A stretch of DNA of 64,000 nucleotides from Psychromonas sp. MB-3u-54 (GTDB lineage: Bacteria; Pseudomonadota; Gammaproteobacteria; Enterobacterales; Psychromonadaceae). Below the pieces are notes generated by a model that worked only from the letters and a program-made list of their open reading frames with translations, made no database searches and had not been told where the DNA came from. The stretch is taken from positions 24,941 to 88,940 of the forward strand of contig NZ_PJBP01000119.1 in NCBI RefSeq assembly GCF_002836415.1, in the 5' to 3' direction. Position numbers and translations under genes: made by a program. Shown in pieces: positions 55,928 to 64,000 of this stretch. How positions within the stretch are numbered: position 1 is the stretch's first letter; each line of letters starts with the position of its first letter.

Positions 55928-57265
55928 TTACCCTTTCAGCCTATAGGTTGAATTAAGCGTTTTTGTTTCGACCTTGGGAGGCAACATAAGCGGAAAACTG
56001 TCTTTAACCCCAGCGGGTTTGAGCACCGGAAATTGTTTTTGAATCCAACGCAGTAATAAAACCGCCGGACTGTCTAATAACACTTTTGCTTCCGGGTATT
56101 GCCAGATAAGTTTATCGATACCGTCGTTCGGCTCAAAGGGGGTATCCCCGGTGCCGTTGTTATCAAGATCCCAACCTAAATAGTTACTCCAATAATTACC
56201 CCGGCCATTGTGGCTCCATTCCTGCTCTTTATTAGAAACATATTTAACCTGCACCGGGTTGTTGATAAAGCTGTTGCCAAATATTTTGCTATTTTCCGAA
56301 CCTGCGGTTAAATGAATGCCAATTTCAGCTGTGTTTATTGTGTTGTAACTTATTGTATTGTAGGCTGAATTGTAAACAAACAAACCTTTTCCCTGACGTC
56401 CGATAACTTTATGTTCCGGTTTGGTCCAAACATTTTTTATGCGGTTATGGTCAATGGTGGATGAGGTGATAAAGTTCAGCAACATACCGTAATCTTCGCT
56501 GTCACGGCTTTCATTGCCACTCACCTGCAAGTTTTTAGAGCTCATTAAAGCGTATCCTGCACGGGTATTGTAAGTCAGATTATTAAGCACTTTATTGTCG
56601 TAGGAATACATATAATGCACACCATAGCGTAAATCGTGCAGGCTGTTATTGCGCAATAGGCTATTCTGACTGGAGATAATATATAAACCATCCCGAGTGA
56701 AGCTGACGTCGTTGCCAACCACATCGGCGTTAGTGACCACCGATAGCTGAATACCATTACCCCGGTCTGCGGATCGTAATTTTGGGTTGCCCTGAATATG
56801 GTTATTGGCAATTAATACCTGATTTGAGTCCTGTACCCAAATCCCGAAACCATCGCCTTTTAAGTTGTTATTTTTGATAATGAGATGGTCGGATTTTTGC
56901 CCGACATAAATAGCGGCGTTTTGCGCGGTTAAATTATCACCCCAGTTAATGATATTGAGATTTTTTATACTGATATTCGAGGTTAATAACCTGAGTGCAT
57001 GACCCTTACCAAGCGCATTAATAGTGGTGTTTTCTTTACCGATTAGGGTGATGCCGTGACGGATCACAAAATTACCGCGGTATTCACCCGCATCTAACTG
57101 CAGCGTATCGCCGGTTGATGCTAAATCTAATTGTTGTTGCAGATTATCAGTGCTTTTTATGGTCAGCACAGCCGCAGAAAGACCGCTCTGAAATAGAGTA
57201 AATACGGTGATTAATAAAGCTGTTTTGATCTTCCACGAATGGATTTTTGACGAATTAACTTTCAA
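55928..57265 (-). CDS. nosD: NosD periplasmic copper-assembly protein
   Basis: 445 residues with a signal peptide (LITVFTLFQSGLSAAVL) and a right-handed parallel beta-helix of CASH-type repeats (many short strands with NN turns). NosD is the periplasmic part of the NosDFY complex and interacts with NosL and NosZ. It lies 87 bases after nosZ. Confidence 0.94.
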   Translation of the reverse strand: MKVNSSKIHSWKIKTALLITVFTLFQSGLSAAVLTIKSTDNLQQQLDLASTGDTLQLDAGEYRGNFVIRHGITLIGKENTTINALGKGHALRLLTSNISIKNLNIINWGDNLTAQNAAIYVGQKSDHLIIKNNNLKGDGFGIWVQDSNQVLIANNHIQGNPKLRSADRGNGIQLSVVTNADVVGNDVSFTRDGLYIISSQNSLLRNNSLHDLRYGVHYMYSYDNKVLNNLTYNTRAGYALMSSKNLQVSGNESRDSEDYGMLLNFITSSTIDHNRIKNVWTKPEHKVIGRQGKGLFVYNSAYNTISYNTINTAEIGIHLTAGSENSKIFGNSFINNPVQVKYVSNKEQEWSHNGRGNYWSNYLGWDLDNNGTGDTPFEPNDGIDKLIWQYPEAKVLLDSPAVLLLRWIQKQFPVLKPAGVKDSFPLMLPPKVETKTLNSTYRLKG

Positions 57266-57352
57266 GGAATTAATTTTCCTAATGGATTTTTTTTATTATT
57301 AATCGGGCTCCGGCCGATGCCAGAACCCGAGGGGTAGTCCAATTGCTTATGT

Positions 57353-59245
57353 TTATGCTTCGACTAACATACGACCGCGCATTTCCATATGTAATGCATG
57401 ACAGAACCAGTTACAGTAATACCATTGCACACCCGGCTGGTTGGCGGTAAAGGTCACCGATGAGGTTGCCTGCGGACCAATTTCCATCTGCACACCGTGG
57501 TTAATCATACAGAAACCATGAGTAACATCTTCGACCATGTCCAGATTGGTCACCACCACGGTGACTTCATCTCCGAGCTTCACTTTAAATTCAGTCATGC
57601 CATACATAGGCGCAACCGAGGTCATGTATACCCGCACTTTATTACCATCACGAATGACTTTATTGTCGGTCTCAACATTAACGCCATCTTTTTTAGCCAT
57701 GGCAACGGTTTCAGCAAACATCGGATCATCACGCGTCCATAATTTTGCCGGTCTGACTTTACTGCGGTGCACCAAAATACAATCGTGGGGTTCAGCAAAA
57801 GCAGGGCCGTCATGCACCAGTTTCATTTCGTCACCGGAAATATCAACTAACTGATCGTTTTCCGGATGTAGAGGACCAACGGGTAAAAATCTGTCTTTAG
57901 AGAACTTGCTGAGTACCACTAACCATTTGCCGTCTGCGTCACGTGTTTCACCCATAGAAGTATGGTTATGCCCGGGTTGATAATGCACATCGAGTTTCTG
58001 GCGAAGATAATTCACCTTTTCACCGTTATGCGCTTTGATTGCATCATTAATATTCCATTTAGCTATCTGGCTATCAAGAAACAGAGTAGTGTAAGCATTA
58101 CCTTTATTATCAAAGGCCGTATGCAGTGGACCTAAACCGACTTCAGGCTCTGCAACTACGGTATCGCGCGGTTTAATTTTATCATCAAACAGCGCATCTA
58201 ATTTCTCAATTGAAATAATAGAAACCGTAGGAGACAACTTGCCGTTAGCAATAAAATATTTACCACTCGGTGAAGTATTAACACCATGGGGTGATTTAGG
58301 AACCGGAATATAACGGGTAAGCTTTGATCCTTTACGGCCGTCTAATACGGGGACTTTATTTTCATTGTAAGTTTTGAATTCACCCGCTTTAACGGCCGCT
58401 TCACAACGCGCTAAACTAAAGACCACCACATGGTCACGCTCTGCTGTGATCATAGAGCCTAAGGTCATGCCCATTTCTGAATTATAACAGGTAGACGCAA
58501 AATATTTGCCGTCATAATCGGCATCGGTATTATCCAGGTTCCCGTCGACCATTACCTGAAAAGCAATTTCCATTGTCTGTGCGTTAATCACGCTGAATAA
58601 CGAACGGTAAGTACTGACATCTTCCAGTGACGCTTTGCCGTCATTATTCATTGGAATTTCAAACTCACCATTACAAATTACATATTTAGTCTCAGGCACT
58701 TTTTGAACACGTAAACCATGAACGCCTTGGACGTTAGGAATAGTGATTATTTTATCGGTTTTCATCACATCGCAACGAATACGGGCAACGCGTGAGTTCG
58801 CTTTGTCGTTAATGAAAAGATACTCGCCGTTATAACGGCCGTCGGTCATACTCATGTGCGGATGATGTGCATCACCGGTCATAAAGTGTGCATTTTCGCC
58901 TTTAATACGTTTACTTTCGTTGGTTATTCCCCAACCCGTAGCGCCGTCTAAATTAAACACCGGAATGCGCATTAATTCACGCATTGAAGGAATACCCATA
59001 ATACGTACTTCACCGGACTGACCGCCACTCCAGAAACCATAATATTCATCTAAATCACCAGGATGGACAGCGGTACTATTGCCCGCCTCAGCTACCTGCG
59101 CCTTTGCCATAGAGGAAAACATGGCCGCTGACATTGGCACTGCAGCAGCCGCTACGCCAAGGGCTGCACTTTTACCAAAAAATTTACGGCGGTCTGAATT
59201 TTCCAGTTTTTCATTGTTGGGTAGGTCGCTTTTATAATCACTCAT
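57353..59245 (-). CDS. nosZ: Nitrous-oxide reductase (clade I type)
   Basis: 630 residues. A twin-arginine signal ([13 protein letters not shown]) sends the folded enzyme to the periplasm, the clade I way. CuZ-ligand His blocks such as [12 protein letters not shown] and [12 protein letters not shown] lie in the beta-propeller. The C-terminal cupredoxin has the CuA motif [12 protein letters not shown]. It reduces N2O to N2. GGAG precedes the ATG. Copper supply depends on nosDFYL downstream. Confidence 0.97.
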   Translation of the reverse strand: MSDYKSDLPNNEKLENSDRRKFFGKSAALGVAAAAVPMSAAMFSSMAKAQVAEAGNSTAVHPGDLDEYYGFWSGGQSGEVRIMGIPSMRELMRIPVFNLDGATGWGITNESKRIKGENAHFMTGDAHHPHMSMTDGRYNGEYLFINDKANSRVARIRCDVMKTDKIITIPNVQGVHGLRVQKVPETKYVICNGEFEIPMNNDGKASLEDVSTYRSLFSVINAQTMEIAFQVMVDGNLDNTDADYDGKYFASTCYNSEMGMTLGSMITAERDHVVVFSLARCEAAVKAGEFKTYNENKVPVLDGRKGSKLTRYIPVPKSPHGVNTSPSGKYFIANGKLSPTVSIISIEKLDALFDDKIKPRDTVVAEPEVGLGPLHTAFDNKGNAYTTLFLDSQIAKWNINDAIKAHNGEKVNYLRQKLDVHYQPGHNHTSMGETRDADGKWLVVLSKFSKDRFLPVGPLHPENDQLVDISGDEMKLVHDGPAFAEPHDCILVHRSKVRPAKLWTRDDPMFAETVAMAKKDGVNVETDNKVIRDGNKVRVYMTSVAPMYGMTEFKVKLGDEVTVVVTNLDMVEDVTHGFCMINHGVQMEIGPQATSSVTFTANQPGVQWYYCNWFCHALHMEMRGRMLVEA

Positions 59246-59298
59246 GCTAGATCTCCATCCTGTTGGTTTTTATTAAAATTATGACTTTATTTTACTTT

Positions 59299-61434
59299 TT
59301 AAAGTTCCGTTATTTTTATTTCAGCTTCATTTTTTTTACGTTTTTTATAGGCTAACTTTTTCAGTGGTGGACATTTTTCGTCGTTATAATAGGTGATTTG
59401 GCAATCCAGACAGTAATGACACTCGCGCATGTTAATCACTCCATCGGGCGCAATCGCCTGGATTTCGCACTCTTTTGCACAGGTTTTACAGGGTGAACCA
59501 CATTCCGGACGGCGTTTTAGCCAATCAAATAAACGCACACTATTAGAAATAGAAAGCGCAGCACCTAAGGGGCAAAGATAGCGGCAGAAGGTTTTACGAT
59601 TAAATAAATTTATTACAAGTAAAAATAACGCCCAGATAACAAAGGGCCATTCGCGATCAAATTTTAGTAAGAAAGTGGTTTTAAAGGGTTCAATTTCAGC
59701 AAATTGCTCGGCCATCGCTAGGGAATCTAATGAGATGCCAAACAGGGCCAGTAAAATAAGATATTTAATGGCCCATAGACGTTCGTGGACAGCCCAGGGC
59801 AATTCTATTTGTGGAATTTTTATATAACGGGCAAAGGCATTAAGCAGTTCCTGCAGGGCGCCAAAGGGACACAACCAGCCGCAATAAACCGCGCGGCCCC
59901 ACAATAATATGGTCACAGCTGCTGCACACCACAAAATAAAGATAACCGGATCTAATAAAAACAGATCCCAGGAAAAATCTTTCATTAAAGCCTGTAAAAA
60001 GGTAAAAACATTAACTACCGACAGCTGTCCTCCCCATGACCAGCCGATAAAAACAACAGTCACGGCTAAAAACCCGTGGCGCAGACTGTGCATAAAAGTA
60101 GGGTGGCGAACGAGCACATCCTGAAAGAATAAAATCAGCAATAGAATGGTCATTAAAATGATTAATATGACAACTTTAACTTCATGCTCTAACCAGATCT
60201 GCTCGGTTAAGGTTAATTCCGGCGGAGGAATGATTGCAGCGGGAGTATCAACGTATTTTTCTAATACATCATAATTGCCTTTGAAACTGTTAAATAAACT
60301 GTCAACCGGACCGGTTTGCCGGCGCACTAATAATTCTATCTGCCAACTTGCGCCGGGATCAAATTCATGGTGTGCCGCCACTTTAAAAACCGACATTTCA
60401 TTAAATCTTGGTGTATTCTCAGTGTAAAGATCCGCCACTCTGTTATGTTCTAAATCACGAAAGGAGATGCTATTGTTATTTTGGTGAATTTGAATGCGGT
60501 CAAAAATACCACCGCGCACATAACCGGAACCTTTATAAGAGTAACCATTACCGAATACCGCAATTAAATGCTCTCCCGCTTTTAAATCCTGAGTGAGCCA
60601 TTGATAATCAGACTCTCCTAAGAGGTTTTTACCAATACTGGGAATATCTGCAAGGGCATAATAAATCTCAGAAAACATTTCCTTTGCCTGAGATGCCGGC
60701 ACCTTATCGACAGCTTCAGCCTTCGTTCCCACAAACGCGTTTTGTACGGTCTGATTGGTTAAATATAACTTTCTGATCGAGCCATCACCGGTCAGATCCA
60801 ACCAGCTTTTCTTTTCAAAAAGCGCTTTTTTTATCGTCGATATTGGCTGGATAACGCCGGTTTGTTCCTCAATAATCCCCAATGAAACAGCCGCTTTATG
60901 AGCCGCTTTAGTGATGCCTTTATTCATCACAATGACCGTTACCGTTGCCCCGGAGAGCCCATCAATCGGTACATAACGCTCACTTGTGCTACCGCCTACT
61001 TTAATAGCATCATTGACCGATAAACCGACGTACTGGTCAATAAAACGCCACAGTTTTTCTTCTGGAATACCGGCCAGAATAATAGGTTCATGGTGCTCTA
61101 ATACTTTTGCGTTGAGATACTTCCCGATGGGATCAATGACTACCAGCATATTAACGGGTTCGCCGGAATAGGCTGGAATTTTAGCAAGATCATTAGTTTC
61201 AAAGGCATAACCCAGTATTTCGGACTCATGGTAGATAGTCCATAAAAGGGGATCGCCCTGTTTTTCTGAAATTTTGGTGAGTGTTGGAAAGGTTTCTTGA
61301 ATAAAAGGCATGGGATCTTTGGGCGGGCTGATAAACAGTGCATAAGCGGGTAAAGAAAGACAGATAAATGTGAGTATCAGTAACTGAATAACTCTTTTTT
61401 TGATTGCCGAATTATTCACTACATTATTCATCAC
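59299..61434 (-). CDS. nosR: NosR regulatory/electron-transfer flavoprotein
   Basis: 711 residues with a signal peptide, a periplasmic FMN-binding domain (attachment motif DGLSGATVT near residue 160), about six membrane segments, CPFGALQE and CPLGAAL blocks, and C-terminal polyferredoxin cysteines (CKTCAKEC and CHYCLDC). NosR passes electrons to NosZ and is needed for its expression and activity. First gene of nosRZDFYL; a perfect FNR box lies upstream. Confidence 0.95.
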   Translation of the reverse strand: MMNNVVNNSAIKKRVIQLLILTFICLSLPAYALFISPPKDPMPFIQETFPTLTKISEKQGDPLLWTIYHESEILGYAFETNDLAKIPAYSGEPVNMLVVIDPIGKYLNAKVLEHHEPIILAGIPEEKLWRFIDQYVGLSVNDAIKVGGSTSERYVPIDGLSGATVTVIVMNKGITKAAHKAAVSLGIIEEQTGVIQPISTIKKALFEKKSWLDLTGDGSIRKLYLTNQTVQNAFVGTKAEAVDKVPASQAKEMFSEIYYALADIPSIGKNLLGESDYQWLTQDLKAGEHLIAVFGNGYSYKGSGYVRGGIFDRIQIHQNNNSISFRDLEHNRVADLYTENTPRFNEMSVFKVAAHHEFDPGASWQIELLVRRQTGPVDSLFNSFKGNYDVLEKYVDTPAAIIPPPELTLTEQIWLEHEVKVVILIILMTILLLILFFQDVLVRHPTFMHSLRHGFLAVTVVFIGWSWGGQLSVVNVFTFLQALMKDFSWDLFLLDPVIFILWCAAAVTILLWGRAVYCGWLCPFGALQELLNAFARYIKIPQIELPWAVHERLWAIKYLILLALFGISLDSLAMAEQFAEIEPFKTTFLLKFDREWPFVIWALFLLVINLFNRKTFCRYLCPLGAALSISNSVRLFDWLKRRPECGSPCKTCAKECEIQAIAPDGVINMRECHYCLDCQITYYNDEKCPPLKKLAYKKRKKNEAEIKITEL

Positions 61435-61500
61435 TATGATCCCTGCTTAAAATGATACCAATTGCTGTGTGTAAACTAAGTTTTTTGTGTCTAGCTGTAC

Positions 61501-61514
61501 TTGATCTCAATCAA
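61501..61514 (-). promoter_or_regulatory. FNR box upstream of nosR
   Basis: TTGATCTCAATCAA matches the consensus TTGAT-N4-ATCAA in every position. Its centre lies 73 bases before the nosR ATG. If it acts as a class II activator site (-41.5), the start of transcription falls near 61466, and TAGTTT (minus strand, 61473-61478) sits at the right place for a -10 box. It predicts induction under low oxygen. Confidence 0.93.
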
Positions 61515-61760
61515 TAAAGTTAATTTTATGTTAATTTAATGCCCGTTTAGTGGAGTGTGTGCTTTAAATTAAACCTTGCTATACATATGGTTATTGGTTT
61601 TAATGATGTTTATTTGTTAATTTTTTATATTTAAAGGATATTTTTAACTTATTTTTTACATCATTTAAACAATAAGAATCATGTCTTTTTGAACAGCTTA
61701 TTATTTAATTTATTATAAGACTGTATTTATGTCATTTTGTCCCTTTCACAAGGTAATAAA

Positions 61761-62041
61761 CCGCCGAGCCTGAAGGCTCAGTTCCGGGAATACACCACCT
61801 TCAAGCACTCCAGCATTTTACCCACCGAGCCTGAAGGCTCAGCTCCGGGAATACACCACCTTCAAGCACTCCAGCATTTTACCCGCCGAGCCTGAAGGCT
61901 CAGTTCCGGGAATACACCCACCTTCAAGCACTCCAGCATTTTACCCGCCGAGCTTGAAGGCTCAGTTCAGGGAATATACCCACCTTCAAGCACTCCAGCA
62001 TTTTACCCGCCGAGCTTGAAGGCTCAGTTCCTAAAATACAC
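61761..62041. repeat. 61-62 bp tandem repeat, four units plus a partial fifth
   Basis: Units begin at 61761, 61822, 61883, 61945 and 62007 (partial). Each holds the hairpin GAGCC-TGAA-GGCTC, then CAGTTCCGGGAATACAC and CCTTCAAGCACTCCAGCATT. Single-copy relatives occur at 54131-54165 and, reversed, at 44110-44165. The array lies between the divergent nosR and the next gene, beyond the FNR site. Confidence 0.95.
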
Positions 62042-62216
62042 TAATCCCATCATTCCCGAGTGATTTGTTAATCGGGAATCTCAGTGCATTTGATCCCCAT
62101 AACCTGAATTGGGAGTGAGGAATAAAAGTTAGCGGGAGTATTTCCAACATCTGCCTGCAATCTCTGTGTTATTATCAGTTATTTATGCGGATTGGTATTA
62201 CACCACGGAGAATTTA

Positions 62217-62513
62217 ATGGGCACTTGTAGCGAATTTGCAGTATTTAAGGTCTCCAAAGAGCATCTTGCCAGCGTGATTGAATTGAGTGAGTCACTGTTT
62301 ATGGAGATAAATGCGCTTGAAAAAGTGATTGTTTTCCATGAGATATTGCAAAAAACAGATAATCCCGAAGAGATTTGCTGGCATCTGATCTGGTCCAGTG
62401 AAGAAAGCGTAAAATTAACCGCACAAAAGTGGACCACATTTCCAAGCAGTAAAGCGCTGGAATCTCTGGTTGATGAAAAACGTTATTACGGTCACTTTAT
62501 GCCGCTGATTTAA
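62217..62513 (+). CDS. Small protein, perhaps an antibiotic-monooxygenase-like fold (98 aa)
   Basis: The start at 62217 is chosen for the GGAG eight bases upstream; an in-frame ATG at 62166 adds seventeen residues. The pattern beta-alpha-beta-beta-alpha with EFAVFKVSKEHLASVIELSE and ICWHLIWSSEESVK suggests a dimeric alpha/beta barrel of the ABM type. No catalytic residues are clear. It lies next to the YwbE gene. Confidence 0.6.
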   Translation: MGTCSEFAVFKVSKEHLASVIELSESLFMEINALEKVIVFHEILQKTDNPEEICWHLIWSSEESVKLTAQKWTTFPSSKALESLVDEKRYYGHFMPLI

Positions 62514-62672
62514 TCAAATTAGTATCACTATGACACAATCAAAGGCTCTGTTATTATCCATTCCTACGGCGCAATTTCAGACCATTGTGTTCATTGTGCA
62601 AAGATTTAAGCGCAACATTTTTCCGGGCAAAAGGTCTAGCAAGGTTTTATAAAAAATTTAAGAGGAACAAAG

Positions 62673-62867
62673 ATGAAAGGAACAGAAAGAAAAAATATCC
62701 AAAAAGGTTGTTCAGTATCGATTGTTTTAAAACAGGATCAGCGTAACGGCAAGCTCACCGAAGGGGTGGTTAAAGATATCCTTACTAACTCATCGATGCA
62801 TCCCCATGGCATAAAAGTGCGCTTGGAAAGTGGTGCAGTGGGCAGAGTAAAAACAGTTCAGGGTTAA
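62673..62867 (+). CDS. YwbE-family protein (DUF2196)
   Basis: 64 residues with a good ribosome site (AAGAGGA). The family pattern is clear: NIQKGCSVSIVLKQDQ, LTEGVVKDILTNS and HPHGIKVRLESGAVGRV. The family is small, basic and uncharacterised. Confidence 0.88.
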   Translation: MKGTERKNIQKGCSVSIVLKQDQRNGKLTEGVVKDILTNSSMHPHGIKVRLESGAVGRVKTVQG

Positions 62868-62978
62868 CCGCAGATATTTATAGTTAAAGCGCCGAGCAGT
62901 TTATTGTCAACACAAAGCAAAAGACCGAAAGCTCAAGGCTGATTATCATTTCACTTAAATACAAAAAGAGCACATAAC

Positions 62979-63749
62979 TTGGCCATTGAACTTTCCCTTG
63001 AAATTATCTCATTATTATTTGCCGTTGCCATTTTAGCGGGATTTATAGACGCTATTGCCGGTGGAGGCGGCTTGTTAACTATTCCGGCTTTAATGTGGGC
63101 CGGACTTCCACCAACCGTGGCGCTGGGCACCAATAAGTTACAGGCCTGTGGGGGGAGTTTTTTTGCCAGTGTTTATTTTGTGCGTAAGGGCAGGGTGGTT
63201 TTAGCTGAGATGAAGCTGGCTATTTTATGCGCTTTTATCGGGGCTGCGCTCGGCACAATAGCGGTGCAGTTAATTAATATTATTTATTTGGAAATGATTT
63301 TACCTTTCCTGATGTTAGCCATTGGTGGTTATTTTCTTTTTTCTAAAAAAATCAGCGAGAATGATCGTCACCAACTATTAACACCAGCTGTGTTTGCTTT
63401 AACTGCTGCATTGGGGGTGGGTTTATATGACGGTTTTTTTGGTCCGGGAACCGGCAGTTTTTTTGCGCTTGCCTTTGTCTCATTGTCCGGGTACGGCTTA
63501 GCTAAAGCGACTGCGCATGCTAAGGTTTTAAATTTTTCAACCAATATAGCCTCGTTAATTTTCTTTGCTCTGGGTGGCAAGGTCTTTTGGATGTTAGGTG
63601 GAATAATGCTGGTGGGACAGGCGCTGGGCGCAACATTGGGGTCGCGCTTAGTGGTGAACAAAGGGACTAAAATGATTAAACCGCTGGTTGTTTGCATGTC
63701 TGTGTTAATGAGCGTGAAACTATTGTCCAGCCAATATCTTCTGTTTTGA
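62979..63749 (+). CDS. TSUP-family permease (TauE/SafE, YfcA type)
   Basis: 256 residues from a TTG. Two homologous halves each with four helices: the first has AGFIDAIAGGGGLLTIPAL and LGTNKLQACGGS, the second YDGFFGPGTGSFFALAF. This is the pattern of E. coli YfcA. Family members carry sulfur-containing anions such as sulfite or sulfoacetate, usually outward; the substrate here is unknown. Confidence 0.9.
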   Translation: MAIELSLEIISLLFAVAILAGFIDAIAGGGGLLTIPALMWAGLPPTVALGTNKLQACGGSFFASVYFVRKGRVVLAEMKLAILCAFIGAALGTIAVQLINIIYLEMILPFLMLAIGGYFLFSKKISENDRHQLLTPAVFALTAALGVGLYDGFFGPGTGSFFALAFVSLSGYGLAKATAHAKVLNFSTNIASLIFFALGGKVFWMLGGIMLVGQALGATLGSRLVVNKGTKMIKPLVVCMSVLMSVKLLSSQYLLF

Positions 63750-64000
63750 TTCGGCAGATAATTGGGAATATCAAAGCTTAGCCCGTGAATTTTACTGAAC
63801 TGTCATTTAATTCATCCTCCTATCAAAACCCTTCTAAGAGTACGGCAGAGTCGTTTCTGAAGTTTTTTAATCTGGAATCTAAACAAGCCGGTCTTAATAC
63901 CTGATCAAAAACCCCCGCGCGTCTGAAATGAAATTTGTAAAAACAGCAGATAAATTTAATCAGGGGGCTATTGGATACGGTGGCTTTTATTAGGTTATTT
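63750..64000 (+). other. Right end of window, no firm gene
   Basis: A GTG frame at 63785-63904 codes for 39 residues (NFTELSFNSSSYQNPSKSTA and on) without a ribosome site; it may be a fragment. The rest shows no gene. Confidence 0.35.

Noticed and set aside
61761..62041. The 61-62 bp repeat as a CRISPR
   Set aside because: The entire unit repeats; no variable spacer is present.

Overview
The window is a chromosomal segment of a cold-water marine gammaproteobacterium, most like Psychromonas or a close relative. This is inferred, not proven: the DNA is AT-rich, nearly all recognisable proteins are of gammaproteobacterial type, gmhA-yafJ is syntenic with E. coli, and the lactate operon has the Shewanella order. 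There are no rRNA genes, and I saw no tRNA genes or CRISPR arrays.

Layout. 1-9 kb holds housekeeping genes: pepB (5' end cut off), a DUF4382 lipoprotein, nagK, a LysE exporter, an outer-membrane patatin of the type Vd kind, gmhA and yafJ. 9-20 kb holds an AlkC-type glycosylase, a dicarboxylate symporter, copA-cueR with a MerR-type promoter, dinB, marC and a YjiH-family protein. 20-27 kb is accessory DNA. It has diverged repeats, an integrase pseudogene abutting an IS110-type fragment, and a cluster of integron cassettes with at least five attC-like sites and no integron integrase (a CALIN). Two cassette genes are broken, one by a 258-bp MITE that left an in-frame 261-bp insertion. 27-44 kb holds pheS-pheT-ihfA, cobB, a three-gene membrane/secreted/kinase group, gph, an FAD oxidoreductase, dgt, ogt and an acetyltransferase-nitrilase fusion. 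44-53.5 kb is the lactate operon lldP-lldE-lldF-lldG-dld (minus strand) with a divergent LysR regulator. 53.5-61.5 kb is a complete nitrous oxide reductase operon nosRZDFYL with an FNR box. 62-64 kb has small genes and a TSUP permease.

How genes work together. The lactate operon would import lactate and oxidise both enantiomers, feeding electrons to the quinone pool. The adjacent nos operon supplies N2O as a terminal acceptor under low oxygen. CopA/CueR handle copper, which NosZ also needs through NosD, NosF, NosY and NosL.

Most notable signal. This chromosome repeatedly duplicates the ends and junctions of genes. Inside the lactate operon the lldG/dld junction is tandemly copied (104-bp unit, two extra copies) and the lldE/lldF junction is copied once (91-bp unit). 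In each case the copy is an open micro-ORF (34, 34 and 29 codons) whose stop and start keep exactly the same overlap or spacing, so a stop-restart relay runs through the operon although neither unit length is a multiple of three. The 3' ends of the patatin gene (309-bp unit) and the lysE gene are also duplicated. A second pattern is three arrays of 7-8 bp units with an AGCT core, each filling a convergent intergenic space almost from stop codon to stop codon.
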